Below are positions 10,194 to 21,650 of a stretch of DNA of 64,000 nucleotides, piece after piece. The notes beneath the pieces were generated by a model. The model was not told the DNA's origin, did no database searches, and saw only the letters and a program-made list of their open reading frames with translations. Source of the DNA: Nageia nagi (lineage: Eukaryota > Pinophyta); the NCBI GenBank assembly GCA_050084985.1, contig JBITNC010000001.1, forward strand, positions 79,608,001-79,672,000, given 5' to 3'. Within the stretch, counting starts at the first letter, position 1; each line of letters begins with the position of its first letter. The position numbers and the translations under genes were made by a program.

Positions 10194-10329
10194 GTCTTCC
10201 AGATCAGGGTTATGGCCTTAATATTTCATGATGTATGTTTACACCCCACCATTGCTAAGTTTATCCCAAACTTTGTCTAATTTAGATATGCAACTTTTAC
10301 CCATGATTGTAGAAACTAAACTTGTATGC

Positions 10330-10334
10330 AGGGG
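10330..10334. repeat. Target-site duplication of element B (left copy)
   Basis: AGGGG, immediately before the LTR TG at 10335. An identical AGGGG follows the other LTR at 49909-49913. Confidence 0.9.
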
Positions 10335-11248
10335 TGTTAACTCAAAAAGTAACCTGTTAGCAAATAAGATAAATACACATTAAATACCAATATGTATTTT
10401 ATCACTCTCTCGAGTGACCTCAAATGTTACAAAATGAATCTCTAGATTTGTAGCCTTGTTTAAAGGGATTTTACAAAATTATGTTTTATAGCCTCCTTGG
10501 GATTTTAAAGAGTCATCAATGTTTTGTATGTATTCATCAAAATTTGGAGTTAATCGCTAGTGTCCAATCACAATCATTAGTATTTCTGATATTGCAACTA
10601 GCTTTGGATGAACTTTCTCTTCTTATTTATTTTGACTTTATTTTTTGATTTTTGCTAATTCTTGATGTAATTTACCTTCAACTCTCTCTACTGTAGCACC
10701 TATGGACCCTTCACACATGCTAAAACAACAAATCAAGCATACTTGTTCATAGAAAAATCATCATACATTGAGCAAAACATATGAATCAAGTTTAACATTG
10801 AAGTACTTAGCTCTTTAGAAATTTTAAATGAAATTTTGTAGCATAATTTTACTTCAAATTAGTTCCCTTTCTTCATTAACAAATGTTTAATTTATAAACT
10901 TTTGAGTTTGTTTGATTTTTAAATTTAGGAGCTAACTACTTACCCAAAAATCTAATATTAGTACAGAATAGCCTTGATTCCATTTGCATAGCTACCAAAC
11001 CAAAAATAACTCATCCAAAATCAAATAATTTTTGAGAATAAATCAATTCAAGTGTGTATCTATTTTTTGGCCTGACTAAGTTTCATGTCATTGACAATTG
11101 GGTATAGGACATCGATGATTGGTTTGGGTCTCTAGTGACTTAGGTAAATCACTAGTGATTGGTCATTTACTATAACTTATATAATACATGTTAATTTTAG
11201 TCCCTTTTAGTTCAATTTTCAAATGAGGGTTATTTTTGGGTGTCTACA
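10335..11248 (-). repeat. 3' LTR of element B
   Basis: On the minus strand the LTR opens TGTAGACACCCAAAAATAAC at 11248 and closes with GTTAACA at 10335. It is 914 bp and aligns along its whole length with 48997-49908. By eye roughly one base in seven or eight differs, so the insertion is old. A polypurine tract directly abuts its 5' edge (11249-11262). Confidence 0.88.
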
Positions 11249-11262
11249 TTTTACCCCTTTTT
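11249..11262 (-). promoter_or_regulatory. Polypurine tract of element B
   Basis: On the minus strand AAAAAGGGGTAAAA runs directly into TGTAGACA of the 3' LTR. Its presence only at this LTR fixes the orientation of element B as leftward. Confidence 0.8.
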
Positions 11263-13010
11263 GAATTATTTGCTATTGAAAGCAAGGGATAAATAAAAAA
11301 TTTCCTTTGTTTGAAAATGTGGGTGTGTTCAAGTTCCTTGAATTGGATATTTGACTCTTAGGTTGATGTTTAAAATTGACTTTATCTCTTGAATAAGTCC
11401 AAACTTGGTTAATTTAATTATGATTAAATCATGTCCTTATCTTTTGCACTTGATGCATTTTAAAAATAGTTTTGACGTATACCAAAATGTTACTTGTGTC
11501 AATATCCATATTGTATATTGTTTGTGGTAGTTGCATGATAATACTCTTAGTTTTTCTTCATATGCTAGAGCTAGTATGTGATGATAAGCTTGTCCTATGT
11601 ATACAATTAGTTTGGTTTTACAGCTTCTTATCCTAACAATGAGGTTACATGATGATCTTGCACAAAAGGTTATTCCATGCTTTTAATTCATATTCAAGTT
11701 TTCAAAGTTTAATGTACTTTGAGATTTAATCTCGTTAGACATTTTCATTATAATCATTTTAACAAGTTGGGAGTTTGATCTTTTAATTTTGACACATTTT
11801 TTGTTGTTACCTTTTCTAATGATTTATTGATGTGATCCTAGAAAGAGGGCTTACAATTTTGTATTATATTTATTTTTGTTTGATATTTGACATATATTTA
11901 TTATTTATTTACTTATTATTATCTTTAACACTCATTTTTAAGAGACTTAGAGCCATTTTGCTTGTTGGTGGGCTTACTTCGTTGTTCCACATGGTAGTGT
12001 TATGGTGTCCCTTGATATTGAGTCATAAAGGTTGAATCATCATTTGTACTCTATTAAGACAAAGGATAATTTACCAATTTCATTTTTTTTTTAATTCATC
12101 AAGGACTTATGATAAGGGGTTTTTGATTTTTTAATTTTTTGGGTTCCTCATCAAGGACTCATGATGAAAGATTTTTTTATTTTTATTATTATTTTTTGAA
12201 ATAGCGTTAGAAGGAGAGCAAATAAGATTTTTTATTCTTTTAGTTGTATTATATATATATATATACAACTAAAAGAATAAAAAATCTTATTTTCTCTCCT
12301 TCTATATATATATATATTTGAAGGAGTCATTGGCATTGTATATTGGGTAATTATAATGCTAAAAGGAGGGTGAATTGATATTTTTGTTTATAATTTTTAA
12401 GCATTTTTTATGAATTAAAGAATTTTTGGGCATTTAGGTGAAGTTTTTGATGATTTGTATGAATCATTGATGTTCAAACCTAGATCACCAGCATTTGAAG
12501 AAGTGAGGGAATAAAAGAAAAAGACCCTAATTGTCATTTTCTTATTTATTTTTCTATTTGATAGAGCTCTTGTCCCCACATTCATTGAGTTTGACCACTA
12601 TTTCACACCTCTTGTTGCTTTTATGGGCCAGAATTCCATCGTAGAGGTGACCAACAGACAACATGAGACCAATCTAGGAAGAGGTAGGATTTTTTAAAGC
12701 CATTCTTTTAATTTTTTACTTGTAATACTATTTTTAACACTTAATTCAAAAAAAAAGAAATCGTAGGAATATTTAATTTTATGTTTAGATATTTTCAACC
12801 ATTTAGGTTTTTTTTTGGGCATTTTTCAAATTTTTAGAAACCATCAGCTATGATCATCGGCCAAAGCTAAGGGTTTACAGGATCACCAATGTTTGGTGTT
12901 GGACATCGATGACCTTGCAATTGGGTCACTTGGTCATTTGCATTTGACCTTGAGTTGTAATTTTTCTTTTGACTTAGCTTAGTTATGTTTATTTTTTTAA
13001 GTCTTATAGG
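11263..13010. other. Element B sequence between 3' LTR and PMD pseudogene
   Basis: AT-rich with no long frame. Two phrases of the form TTCATCAAGGACT(C/T)ATGAT occur near 12095 and 12145 as a short direct repeat. A long palindrome lies at 12209-12303. On the plus strand 12631-12694 could be a 5' exon of the PMD gene (MGQNSIVEVTNRQHETNLGR, then a GTAGG donor-like site, with a TATAG acceptor-like site near 13010), but the phase does not fit without an indel. Confidence 0.35.
12209..12303. repeat. Foldback palindrome with 40-bp arms
   Basis: Arms 12209-12248 and 12264-12303 are inverted copies with 39 of 40 positions matching, separated by a 15-nt AT spacer. A further (TA)n run follows at 12303-12316. 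The arms carry AAGATTTTTTATTC and TTAGTTGTA. A transcript from either strand would form a long, nearly perfect hairpin. Confidence 0.92.
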
Positions 13011-14932
13011 TATTTGAGCCTAGAGGATGTTATCCTTCTATTCTTCAAGTGGGTCATCAGCAACTCATGGATGCTGAACATACTTTCTTCTGTATAGTGG
13101 GCTTTGGTGCAAGACCCTACATGAGTTGCATTCATTGGGAGTATACCCTCTTAGTAGCTTATCTAGAGAGGTGGAACTCCACTAATTTTACCTTCCATCT
13201 CCCAATAGTGTAGATGACTATCATAATGGAGGATATCCACTGTTTGTATTGCTTACCTATTCATGGTCAAAGGATCCATCATTTAGTGGATAGAGAGGTA
13301 GTTTGACCAGAAATTAGCTATTTATATGTGGGGGATAATTTAGATACTATACTCTCTGAGATTAGTTTAGGGGGGATCACATATTATCACTATTGGTTGG
13401 ATGATTAGTAGGGGGCTCTTAGGCCCTCTTATTTGATGGACATGATCCAATGCTATGTCCTAGATACTGGTATTCAACAAATTTCCATGGTCTTTGCTAC
13501 TTCTTGTTGTAGACATGATGTAGCACAATACTATGTATGTGTGGGCTCCCACTTTATTGGCATTGGTTTACAAAGAGCTATTTTTTTATTTTCAGGATCA
13601 TAAGTTTTCATTATCTATGACTATCACACTTTAGGCTTGGGCATATGAGCATATCATTATGGCTCATCCTTCAAGACTTCTGATTTTAGATTTTAACACA
13701 CATAATATTTATTTGAATGGTATTATGAGGTATAAGGAGGACTTATATATTCATCCTATTAATGGTATGCATCAGGATATTCATTTTTATCATACCATGA
13801 TTTCACAACTGGTGCTAGATCATGTACGATTTCATCCTTATCGCTCTTATCCAACATTGAGGAGCTTCATATGTAGTTGGATGGCATCCATTAGGTGAGG
13901 GTGCTTTTTGGTCATCATATAGAGTTTTTAGAGTACTTTTAGTTTAACTATGTTAGATGATAGTTTGCTTTGGTCTAGGATGTCCCTCTAGCTTCTATGC
14001 AGTATCATAGAGAGGGTACCCATCCTATCAAGGGGATTCAACCATTAGTGTATGTTGATCTTGATCTTCTACAAGAGGAGGTGATAGAGGAGGAGTTAGT
14101 TAAGGATGTAGGATTCACTAAGGCTTTTGCTACATGGTGGTATATTAAGTTTAAGGAGGATGATGAGAAGGATTAAGGACATCAAGTGTGTCAGAGAGTT
14201 GAGGATCCAAGTGTTGGAGTTAGCATAATAGAGGAGGTTGAGATGGAGCCTATAGTAGACATTCCTAAGGAGGCTACATAGGGTGGGAGTGCTAGCATTA
14301 GAGGGGAGGATTTACCTACTCTCCATGTACCTAGCATTGGTACTTTATTGGGGGAGATCTTCGAGTTGAGATTCTAGTTAACATAGGCTAACTCAAATTG
14401 TTACAAGTATAGGGTAGAGAGAGCCTATTATAGGTGATGGAGTGATGAGCTAAGACTATGGTTTAGACCTTTTAGCAATAATAGGTTGGGGGAGCTAGTA
14501 CTTATATAGGTGTTAAGAATCAAACATCTTCTTTTGTGAGAGGTACTTATCAGCAACAAGATTATTACATGAGTATAATGGCTACTTGGTTAGCTGGTGT
14601 CCCATCTTATGTTGCTAGTATAGAGTACCCTCTTCCTTTGAGGGGTTATGTTCATGTGGATAATCATAAATTACCTATAGCTATAGCTAATGGTGTGCAA
14701 GGGACTATTAGTACATAGGGTAGATAAGCTAGACCTACATTATCTCACAATAGAGTGCAAATCCAGGAGTTTCATCTTAGCATCTTGTCAAGTCATCTAA
14801 GCTACACAAAGTAGTATAGAAGATGAGCCCTAATACTTTAGCGGGTACTATTCATATAGGTTAGGGTACTAGAGAGACTAGTGGTTAGGGTGGTGGTGAG
14901 GGTAGCTCTCATGAGGGTGCCCTAGTAGGTTG
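13011..14932 (+). pseudogene. Plant mobile domain (PMD)-like pseudogene, antisense to element B
   Basis: The first part reads in one frame: AEHTFFCIVGFGARPYMSCI, then YLERWNSTNFTFHLPI, a stop where GE is expected, MTIIMEDIHCLYCLPIHGQR and HLVDREVV. The pattern W..(T)..FHLP.GEMT.T..D(V/I)..L..LPI.G is the hallmark of PMD proteins (MAIN/MAIL-like), which occur in plant genomes both as cellular genes and inside transposons. The C-terminal part is acidic (LLQEEVIEEELVKDVGF; KFKEDDEKD) and broken by stops. It is antisense to B and lies between integrase and 3' LTR, the position where Tat-lineage elements can carry extra, often antisense, reading frames. Inactive. Confidence 0.65.
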
Positions 14933-15640
14933 ATTTTATTTCATTTTATATTTAGAGATTGATGTGATAGACTTCAATATTGATACTATTCTACCTATTT
15001 TTTGAGATCATGGGCACATGATTTAGTTTCATGGATAGCCATTATTATTATATTTTTTTATTAATTGATGGATTTTATATGATTATTTTTTGGACACACA
15101 TATATATGATGATGATTTCTCATGCATGTTTTTATGATTATGTCTTATATGATAATGATTCATGTTATGTTTATTTTCCTAGATATTTTGTTGTGGAAAT
15201 GGATGATGTATCTTTTAGATGTATGTATTTTAGGTTTGGATGTTTCACAATATGATGATGGTTTTACTAATGTGTTGTTTTCCTAGATATTATGATGGAT
15301 GTTATACCTCTATTTCTTTCACATATATTTAGATTTGAATGACCTTGTTTTATGTTAATGGGGTTTTTGATACGTCAATGTATGTTTTTATAAATCAATT
15401 TTGACTATGCAATGTGATGATAAATAATGATTGGTGTAAAATATATAATAATTAATGGTTATTTATCATCTTTAAGATAATATTGTTATGGTTGAGACAA
15501 GATTTTATTTATAGTAGTACAAAATCAGATATCATCATTTTTTATTTTTGGCTATTTTTCATATATGGTTAAATAATTGTAATGGGATAATACATATGGG
15601 ATAGTATATACAATTTGTGAGGTGGTGTTGATGAGTGTAA
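14933..15640. other. Element B spacer, no gene seen
   Basis: AT-rich sequence. A plus-strand open stretch at 15031-15255 is Tyr/Phe/Met-rich low complexity and reflects the TTATTATGAT composition. Nothing else can be supported. Confidence 0.35.
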
Positions 15641-15649
15641 TGGGAGAAA

Positions 15650-16015
15650 GAACATCAAATTTTAGTTTAAATGGAAGATCAATTGCTTACTTTCAATTCC
15701 AAAGAATGATGGAAGCTATAAATTTCAACAATGCTCAAGGGGGTGAAATGATAGGGAATAGGGTAAGGAGAGAACATTGAATTCCAATTCAAATGAAAAG
15801 AATAATTTCTTATTCTTGATCCTAAGAATAATAGAAGCTATAAAATTTAACAATGTTCTAGGGTTGACTTCTATTAGTTTACTAGGAGCAATTTCTTTCT
15901 TGATCTTGTATATGACAGTAGAAGTAAGAGGTTTTAACAACACTAATGTTGACTTTCATATCAACAGGGAGAATAATTACTTTCTCTTTTTCCCATGGAA
16001 TATAGAAGCACCTCA
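15650..16015 (+). repeat. Degenerate tandem repeat in element B 3' region
   Basis: Similar phrases recur: GGAAGCTATAAATTTCAACA near 15710 and AGAAGCTATAAAATTTAACA near 15833, about 123 bp apart, and GAAGCACCTCAAATTTAATA near 16005. Each is preceded by a CTTACTTTC / CTTATTCTT-type run. At least two, perhaps three, old copies. Confidence 0.5.
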
Positions 16016-16648
16016 AATTTAATAACCCATAAAGATGGATGTAAGGAAATATGTGGATGTATGTGTGTATGAAGTTAGGAATTTTAACACTCATGAACAT
16101 GGATAAATGAATAACATAATTATATGGATGTCAAACATAACATGCTAATAACTCACCAAGTTTACAATAATAATGTATATATTATTAGGTGAAATGAGTG
16201 GATAATATAATAAATAAGTGTAATAAATAAGAAATTCAATATTAACTTCATCAAATAATCTTTTGTTTTAATTTCCTCTACTAGGGATGATATAAAATAG
16301 GGTTATAATACACATAAGTTTACTATGGACTTGTGTGTGTGCAATGATGTTCATTCCTTTCTCTTGATGCTCTCAAACTTAATATTTCAAGAGCATAAAA
16401 TATGTAAGCTAATTCATACATATGAAATGTACAATGGTCCATCATGGAGACTGGACATGTTGCCACTTTGTAAGGTATACCTCACTTCTAGATGGGTATC
16501 CATAGCCCCAGTGAAGACTAACCAATAGATCCCATTACAACCTTGCTCTATTTTTAGTGAGGCATTCATAGCCTTGATAAAGGATATTGTAATAACCTAA
16601 GAATTCTATTCTTTTTTTTTTTTTAAATTTCAAATATTTTATTCTATC

Positions 16649-16691
<43 letters not shown>

Positions 16692-17319
16692 TGTTTTGAA
16701 TTTTTTTGTTATCTATATGCATATTTTTCTTCCTATTCTCTTTTCCTCTATCATAGTTCTTGGGTTTGGGATGAATCCAAGTAATAGGAGAATAAAAGCT
16801 CAAAATTATGCTCAAAGAACATCTAGATTTTGATTATTTCAAGAGTTTATATATGAAAATGTGTGTGAGTTCATAATATCCTAAAGATGTATCATTGTTA
16901 TGTTTGTTTATAATCCTAAGTTTTAAAAACTTTGCAAAAGATATGTTGATAAAATTGATTATGAATTTTATATTCATAAACTACTTTATTTATACATACA
17001 ACTATATATATAAACAATATGTGGATAGATAGGTTTTGAATATACAACTTGGTAAGTTACTAAAATCATCATGTTTGAAATTTAATAATTTTGTAGGGAT
17101 GGTGAACAAGATGGACACAATGGTATGATATAAACACATAGGGTAGAACATCCACTAGCCAAGATGCTTTAGAAATAAGTTTTTGAGTGTAAATACATAT
17201 AGTAGATAAAGATGTACATATATATTTTTTATTTTTAAATTTTTTATGATTTGTTTGGATTTTAGCAATATTTCATTTTTTAGATTTTTTGAGATAGATT
17301 TTTTTTTTAGCTTTAATAC
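16016..17319. other. Element B spacer with a (TC)n microsatellite
   Basis: No coding sequence is recognised. A homopolymer T run lies near 16612 and a (TC)n microsatellite at 16652-16689. The stretch ends at the insertion site of copia-1. Confidence 0.4.
16652..16689. repeat. (TC)19 microsatellite
   Basis: Uninterrupted TC dinucleotides for 38 bp. Confidence 0.95.
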
Positions 17320-17324
17320 TCTTT
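17320..17324. repeat. Target-site duplication of copia-1 (left copy)
   Basis: TCTTT directly before the LTR; identical TCTTT at 26853-26857 on the other side. Confidence 0.9.
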
Positions 17325-17823
17325 TGAAGGAACTAACACTAACAAGATAATTCCTAAACAACTAAGATCACATGAAAGCTCTCAATTCACATCTAACTAT
17401 CACACAAAGCAATCTCACAAAGATAACACAAGTGTAAGTGGTTCCTCCAACTAGGAGTACATTCACTAACTAGATCTTTACTTCAATCACAAATACAACT
17501 CTCTTACAATCCTCCTAATCTCAAATCCTACACTCCTATACTATAGCATAACTTTACTCCAAAATTGGTGTGTGATCACAAAGAGGGGCCTTCTATTTAT
17601 AGGGTAAAATCCCTCTTTAGATCACCCTTTTATTCAATGTACAAAAGCATGACATGCACATCCTTTTACCCAAGGGGCATGCTCATGACATGGAGTGTAG
17701 AACAAGTTACATTATCATATTCACTTAAATACTTAAGGTATCAAAGATGTCCTTAAGTATTAGTGAACTTTACATAGAATATTTAATACAAACCTTTACA
17801 ATAATGCATTATACATTCCAAAC
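17325..17823 (-). repeat. 3' LTR of copia-1
   Basis: About 499 bp, homologous to 26191-26852 and adjacent to a C-rich (plus-strand) polypurine tract at its right edge. On the minus strand it carries the TATA box CTATAAATAG (17593-17602). Its right edge is eroded (CCAAA where the other copy has ACAACA). Confidence 0.85.
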
Positions 17824-17834
17824 CCCCTTAATGC
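17824..17834 (-). promoter_or_regulatory. Polypurine tract of copia-1
   Basis: On the minus strand GCATTAAGGGGG abuts the 3' LTR. Copia-2 has the same GCATTAAGGGGGAG before its LTR. Confidence 0.75.
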
Positions 17835-18300
17835 AATATTAGGATAAAGCGAGTAAGAGAGAAGAAGAAGAGAAAGTAAGAGAGTTCTCCTCCAAATAGA
17901 TATAATGGAGATGATAACTTTTTACATATTTGTGAAGTAATAATGATCTAGTTTGAGATTCACTACTTTACCAAATACAATCATTAATCACAACTGGTTT
18001 CAATGTACATGAAGTAGTCATCCAATTGGAAGTCATGAAGAGTCTCCAAGAGCTTGCATACCTAAGGAAAGTAACTTACAATCTCAAAGGAACCTACAAG
18101 TCATATTCAAGTCAAATAACAAGATTAGTTAGATGAAACATATTCATCTCATCAAGGATAGATGAATCACATAAATGCCATCATGAATTGATCAAGGGTG
18201 CACTATAAGTCATCACAAAGATGCCATGCTAAAAAACTTATAATCACATGCTATATATAAAACATGTGTTGATTATCATTACAAAATAGAGCATGCACAT
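17835..18300 (-). other. Copia-1 3' untranslated region
   Basis: Non-coding. It aligns with 57705-58180 of copia-2 through shared phrases such as AGAGAGTTCTCCTCCA, GAACCACAACTGGTTTCA-like text and the GATGCCA / ACATGTGTTGATT segment. No gene. Confidence 0.6.
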
Positions 18301-18510
18301 AGGAGTTCCTCACATATGGATAATTGAATAGTGCCAAAATACACATAAGAGTTCCTTACACATGGATAACTGAATAGTGTTAGATTGACCAAAAATAGAG
18401 TATGCATATACGAGTTCCTCACATATGGATAACTGAATAGTGCCAAAAGACACATAAGAGTTCCTCACATATGGATAACTAAATTATGCTAGATTGGCTA
18501 ATTTGTACAA
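18300..18510 (-). repeat. Tandem array in copia-1 3' region, 109-bp higher-order unit
   Basis: The phrase AGTTCCT(C/T)ACA(C/T)ATGGATAA starts at 18304, 18350, 18413 and 18459. Intervals are 46, 63 and 46, so a 109-bp double unit repeats twice (18304 to 18413; 18350 to 18459). One copy of the unit expanded in copia-2 (CAGAGCAAACTTACCA) follows at about 18516-18535. Confidence 0.85.
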
Positions 18511-18628
18511 CAAGATCCTCATACAGAGCAAACTTACCATAAAGGTGTACAACAAAATTAATATTATACAACATAAAATCCTCCTAGGGATGAAGTTATC
18601 ATCATAAACATGAATTCAACATAAGAAT

Positions 18629-21600
18629 TTAAACTTCACTCTCCCTTGAGGGTAACTTCCCCAACCTAATAGCATCCCTAAGCTTATAGAACTAAGCTTT
18701 AAGGAGGGGATTGGTGAATAAATCAATGGAGTTCAAGGTGGATGGACAATACTCTAGGTGTATGATGCCATCAAGAACTTTTTTTCTAATAAAATGGGTA
18801 TGGATTTTCACATGTTTTGTTTTTTTATGGAACACAATATTCTTAGCTAAAGAAATAGCTGGTTGATTGTTTAAAGAAATCAAAGATGAGCCACCTTGCT
18901 CATATCCAATTTCTTTAAAAATATGCCTTAACCAAATGGCTTCTTAGGCTACAATAGACATGGCACAATATTTAGCTTCTATGGTGGAAAGAGAAATAAT
19001 AGGTTGCTTTTTGAAAGCCCAAGAGATAGCACTTGAACCAATGCTAAACACATACATAGAGGTTAACTTATTGTCATCTTTATCTCCCCCATAGTTAAAA
19101 TTTAGGAATCTAGAGAGAAAAAATGAGGGCAACTTGGAATACTTGAGAGCAAGATCCTTAGTACCTATAACATACCTCAACAGTTACTTAACAACATTGA
19201 AGTGCTCAACATAATATTTTTGCATGAATCATGCCATTAGATTCATTGTAAAGGTAATATTTGGTCTAGATATAGTTAAATACAAAATAATACCAATTAA
19301 TTTCTTGTAAGCTATAGCATCAAATAACTGAGAGTTGAAGCTTAGAGAAATAGTAATTCCAGAAGAGATTAGGATTGTAGCATATCTACACTCCATTCCA
19401 AACTTTTGTAAGATATTTGATATATACCTAGATTGATTGAGGTAAGTACAATCCTTGTATTGATACACTTGCATTCTAAGTAGTAGTGCAAGAGACCAAG
19501 ATTAGTCATTTCAAATGTTGCCTTAAATTTGGATATGTACTCTTGAATGATTTCATTATTGTTCCTAGTAATCAAAAGATCATCCATATAAAGAAGAATC
19601 AAGAACACATCTTTTCTTTGATTGAGCACATATAGATCAGAGTTAGAAACACACTTAGAGAAACCAATGTCTATAAAGTACCCTAAAATCTTTCTGTACC
19701 AAGCTCGAGGTGCTTGTTTAAGTCTATAGAATGACTTCTTTAGCTTGCACACAAAGGATGCTTTGCCTTCCATAATAAACTCTTCTAGTTGATTCATGAA
19801 GATTTCCACATCTAAGTCACCATTGAGAAATGCACTTTTGATGTCAAGTTGAAAAACATTTCATCTTTAAGCTATGAAAAGAGCAAGAATAACTCTCATA
19901 GTAGGCATCTTTGCTATGGGAGCAAAGGTTTCCTTATAATCTATATTGTATTTTTGAGCAAAACCTTTAGCTACTAACCTTGACTTGTATTTCTCAATAT
20001 CTCCAACTAAATTGAACTTGACCTTGTAGATCCACTTATTACCAATCACATTCTTTTTATTGGGATAAGAAACTAAGTCCCAAGTCTTATTTTTCATAAG
20101 TGCCTCATATTCCACTTGGATGGCTTCCATATAGCACACATGTTTAGAAGTTTCTTTAAAGGTTGAGGGCTCATGCTTGTTGTTAATCTTGGCAATTAAA
20201 GATTTGTTCAAGGTCATGCTCCTTGTTACTCTTTGTGTTGGAGAATTTTGTTCCTAAGGTGACTTATCTACATTAATATCTAGCCAGCTAGGAGCAACTA
20301 AAGAGTCCTCTAATCATCAACATCCTTATTAGAAGTAGATTCTTTAGGAAGTTCATTGAACTTTACATCCCTTGAAATGAACACTGCTTTATAGGTTGGA
20401 GAGTAGAGCTTGTAGCCTCTATGCTGACTATCATAACCTATAAAGATACATTTTTCAACTTTTTTATCCATCTTCTTCCTTTTCTCATAAACAATATAGG
20501 AGAATGCTTCACAACTAAACATCTTAAGGTGAGAAATGTTAGGTTTTTTTCCTGACAGCCTGAAAAGGAGTTTTACTTTGAATAGCTTTGTAGGACACCT
20601 ATTCAAGGTGTAAATAGTAGTGCTCATAGCTTCACCCCACAAGAATTTAGGAAGATTACCCAACATGCATCCAACCATCTCCATAATTATTCTATTTTTC
20701 TTTTCGTTAACACCATTCTATTGAGGAGTGTATGGAATTGTAAACTACCTCTTGATTTCATACTTAGCACAATAGTTATTAAACTCATTACTATTATATT
20801 CTCCTTCATTATTTGATCTCAACATCTTGATTTTAAGGTTAGTTTGATTCTTGACAAAGATCTTAAAAACCTTAAAACTCTCAAAGGTTTGATCCTTATG
20901 CTCAAGTAGATACCCAAAGGTCATCCTACTAAAGTCATCAATGAGAGTCAAGATGTAAGATGATTCTCCAAGCAACTTAGTCTAAAATGGACCCATCAAA
21001 TCTAAATTCATAAGTTGAAGAGGTTGATATGCTCTTGTTGCCTTATATTTTTTAAAATTTTATCTATTCATCTTGCCAAGAATGCACTTCTTGCATAGAC
21101 CAATCGAAGGAGAAATTGAAGGCAAACCTTCCATAAGTTCTTGGTCTTTTATGAATAGAATACTCTTGTGGTTAAGGTTCCCTAAATGATGGTGCTAAAG
21201 ATTTCATTTAGAACACACACTAGAAGTAAGACACACTTTTGATAGAACTTGATCCATAATGTAGAGGTTATCTTTCACTAATCCTTTAACCAACATGGCA
21301 AGTCCTTTTTTAATGCACCAAGATTGAGAGTCAAACTCAAAAGAGTACCTTTTTGTAGCAACTTAGATCATAAAGAGAAGGTTCATCCTTAACTTGGAAA
21401 TATAGAGACCATTTTCAAAAACATTTTCATGAATCAATACACTCCTAATTCCTTGGACTTCAAGTGTGGAGTATCATCTATCACAACTGCATCTTTTCTA
21501 TACTTATGAAAGTTCTCAAACTTTTCCTTTTCAAAGCATAGGTGATTAGTGCAACCAAAATCAACAATCCATTCAAATAAAAAAGAGCAAGATATGGAGT

Positions 21601-21650
21601 AGAGCACCGTAGCAAAACTAGCATGAATATTCTTCTTTCCTTTGTAGTTC
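18629..21650 (-). pseudogene. Copia-1 pol (protease, integrase, RT, RNase H), decayed
   Basis: The polyprotein would cut, reverse-transcribe and integrate the element. Protease: the site reads WIVDFGCTNH, so the catalytic DSG is DFG. Integrase: FIDDFSRMTFGYLLEHKDQT-type core (LIDDFSRM here), SNNEGEY where SDNGGEY is expected, and GVNEKKN retaining Glu. RT: KWIYKVKFNLVGDIEKYKSR, FAPIAKMPTMRVI, YMDDLLITRN. RNase H: ISLSTIEAKY and NNQPAISLAKN. Stops and frame changes separate the readable pieces (18692-18883, 18944-19180, 19229-19474, 19369-19809, 19867-20217, 20310-20684, 20745-20975). The terminal stop is inferred from alignment with copia-2. Confidence 0.88.

Larger units (their letters stand above)
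6891..10329. other. AT-rich region with no confident gene
   Basis: About 3.4 kb between PPR debris and element B. A short degenerate duplication (ATCATAAACATCAAAC / AATTTGTGAAG phrases) lies at 6960-7060. Only two minus-strand open stretches of any length occur (7547-7822 and 9948-10193, listed separately). A lysine/serine-rich minus-strand stretch at about 9440-9700 is broken by stops. The sequence may be a very old element; I do not recognise it. Confidence 0.4.

Noticed and set aside
10335-11248. Initially read as a plus-strand solo LTR (TGTT...TACA)
   Set aside because: The polypurine tract, the TGTAGACA opening on the minus strand and the orientation of pol all show a minus-strand LTR of element B, and the AGGGG pair shows it is not solo.
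16652-16689. (TC)n run considered as a promoter Y-patch
   Set aside because: It is a simple microsatellite in element debris with no gene downstream.
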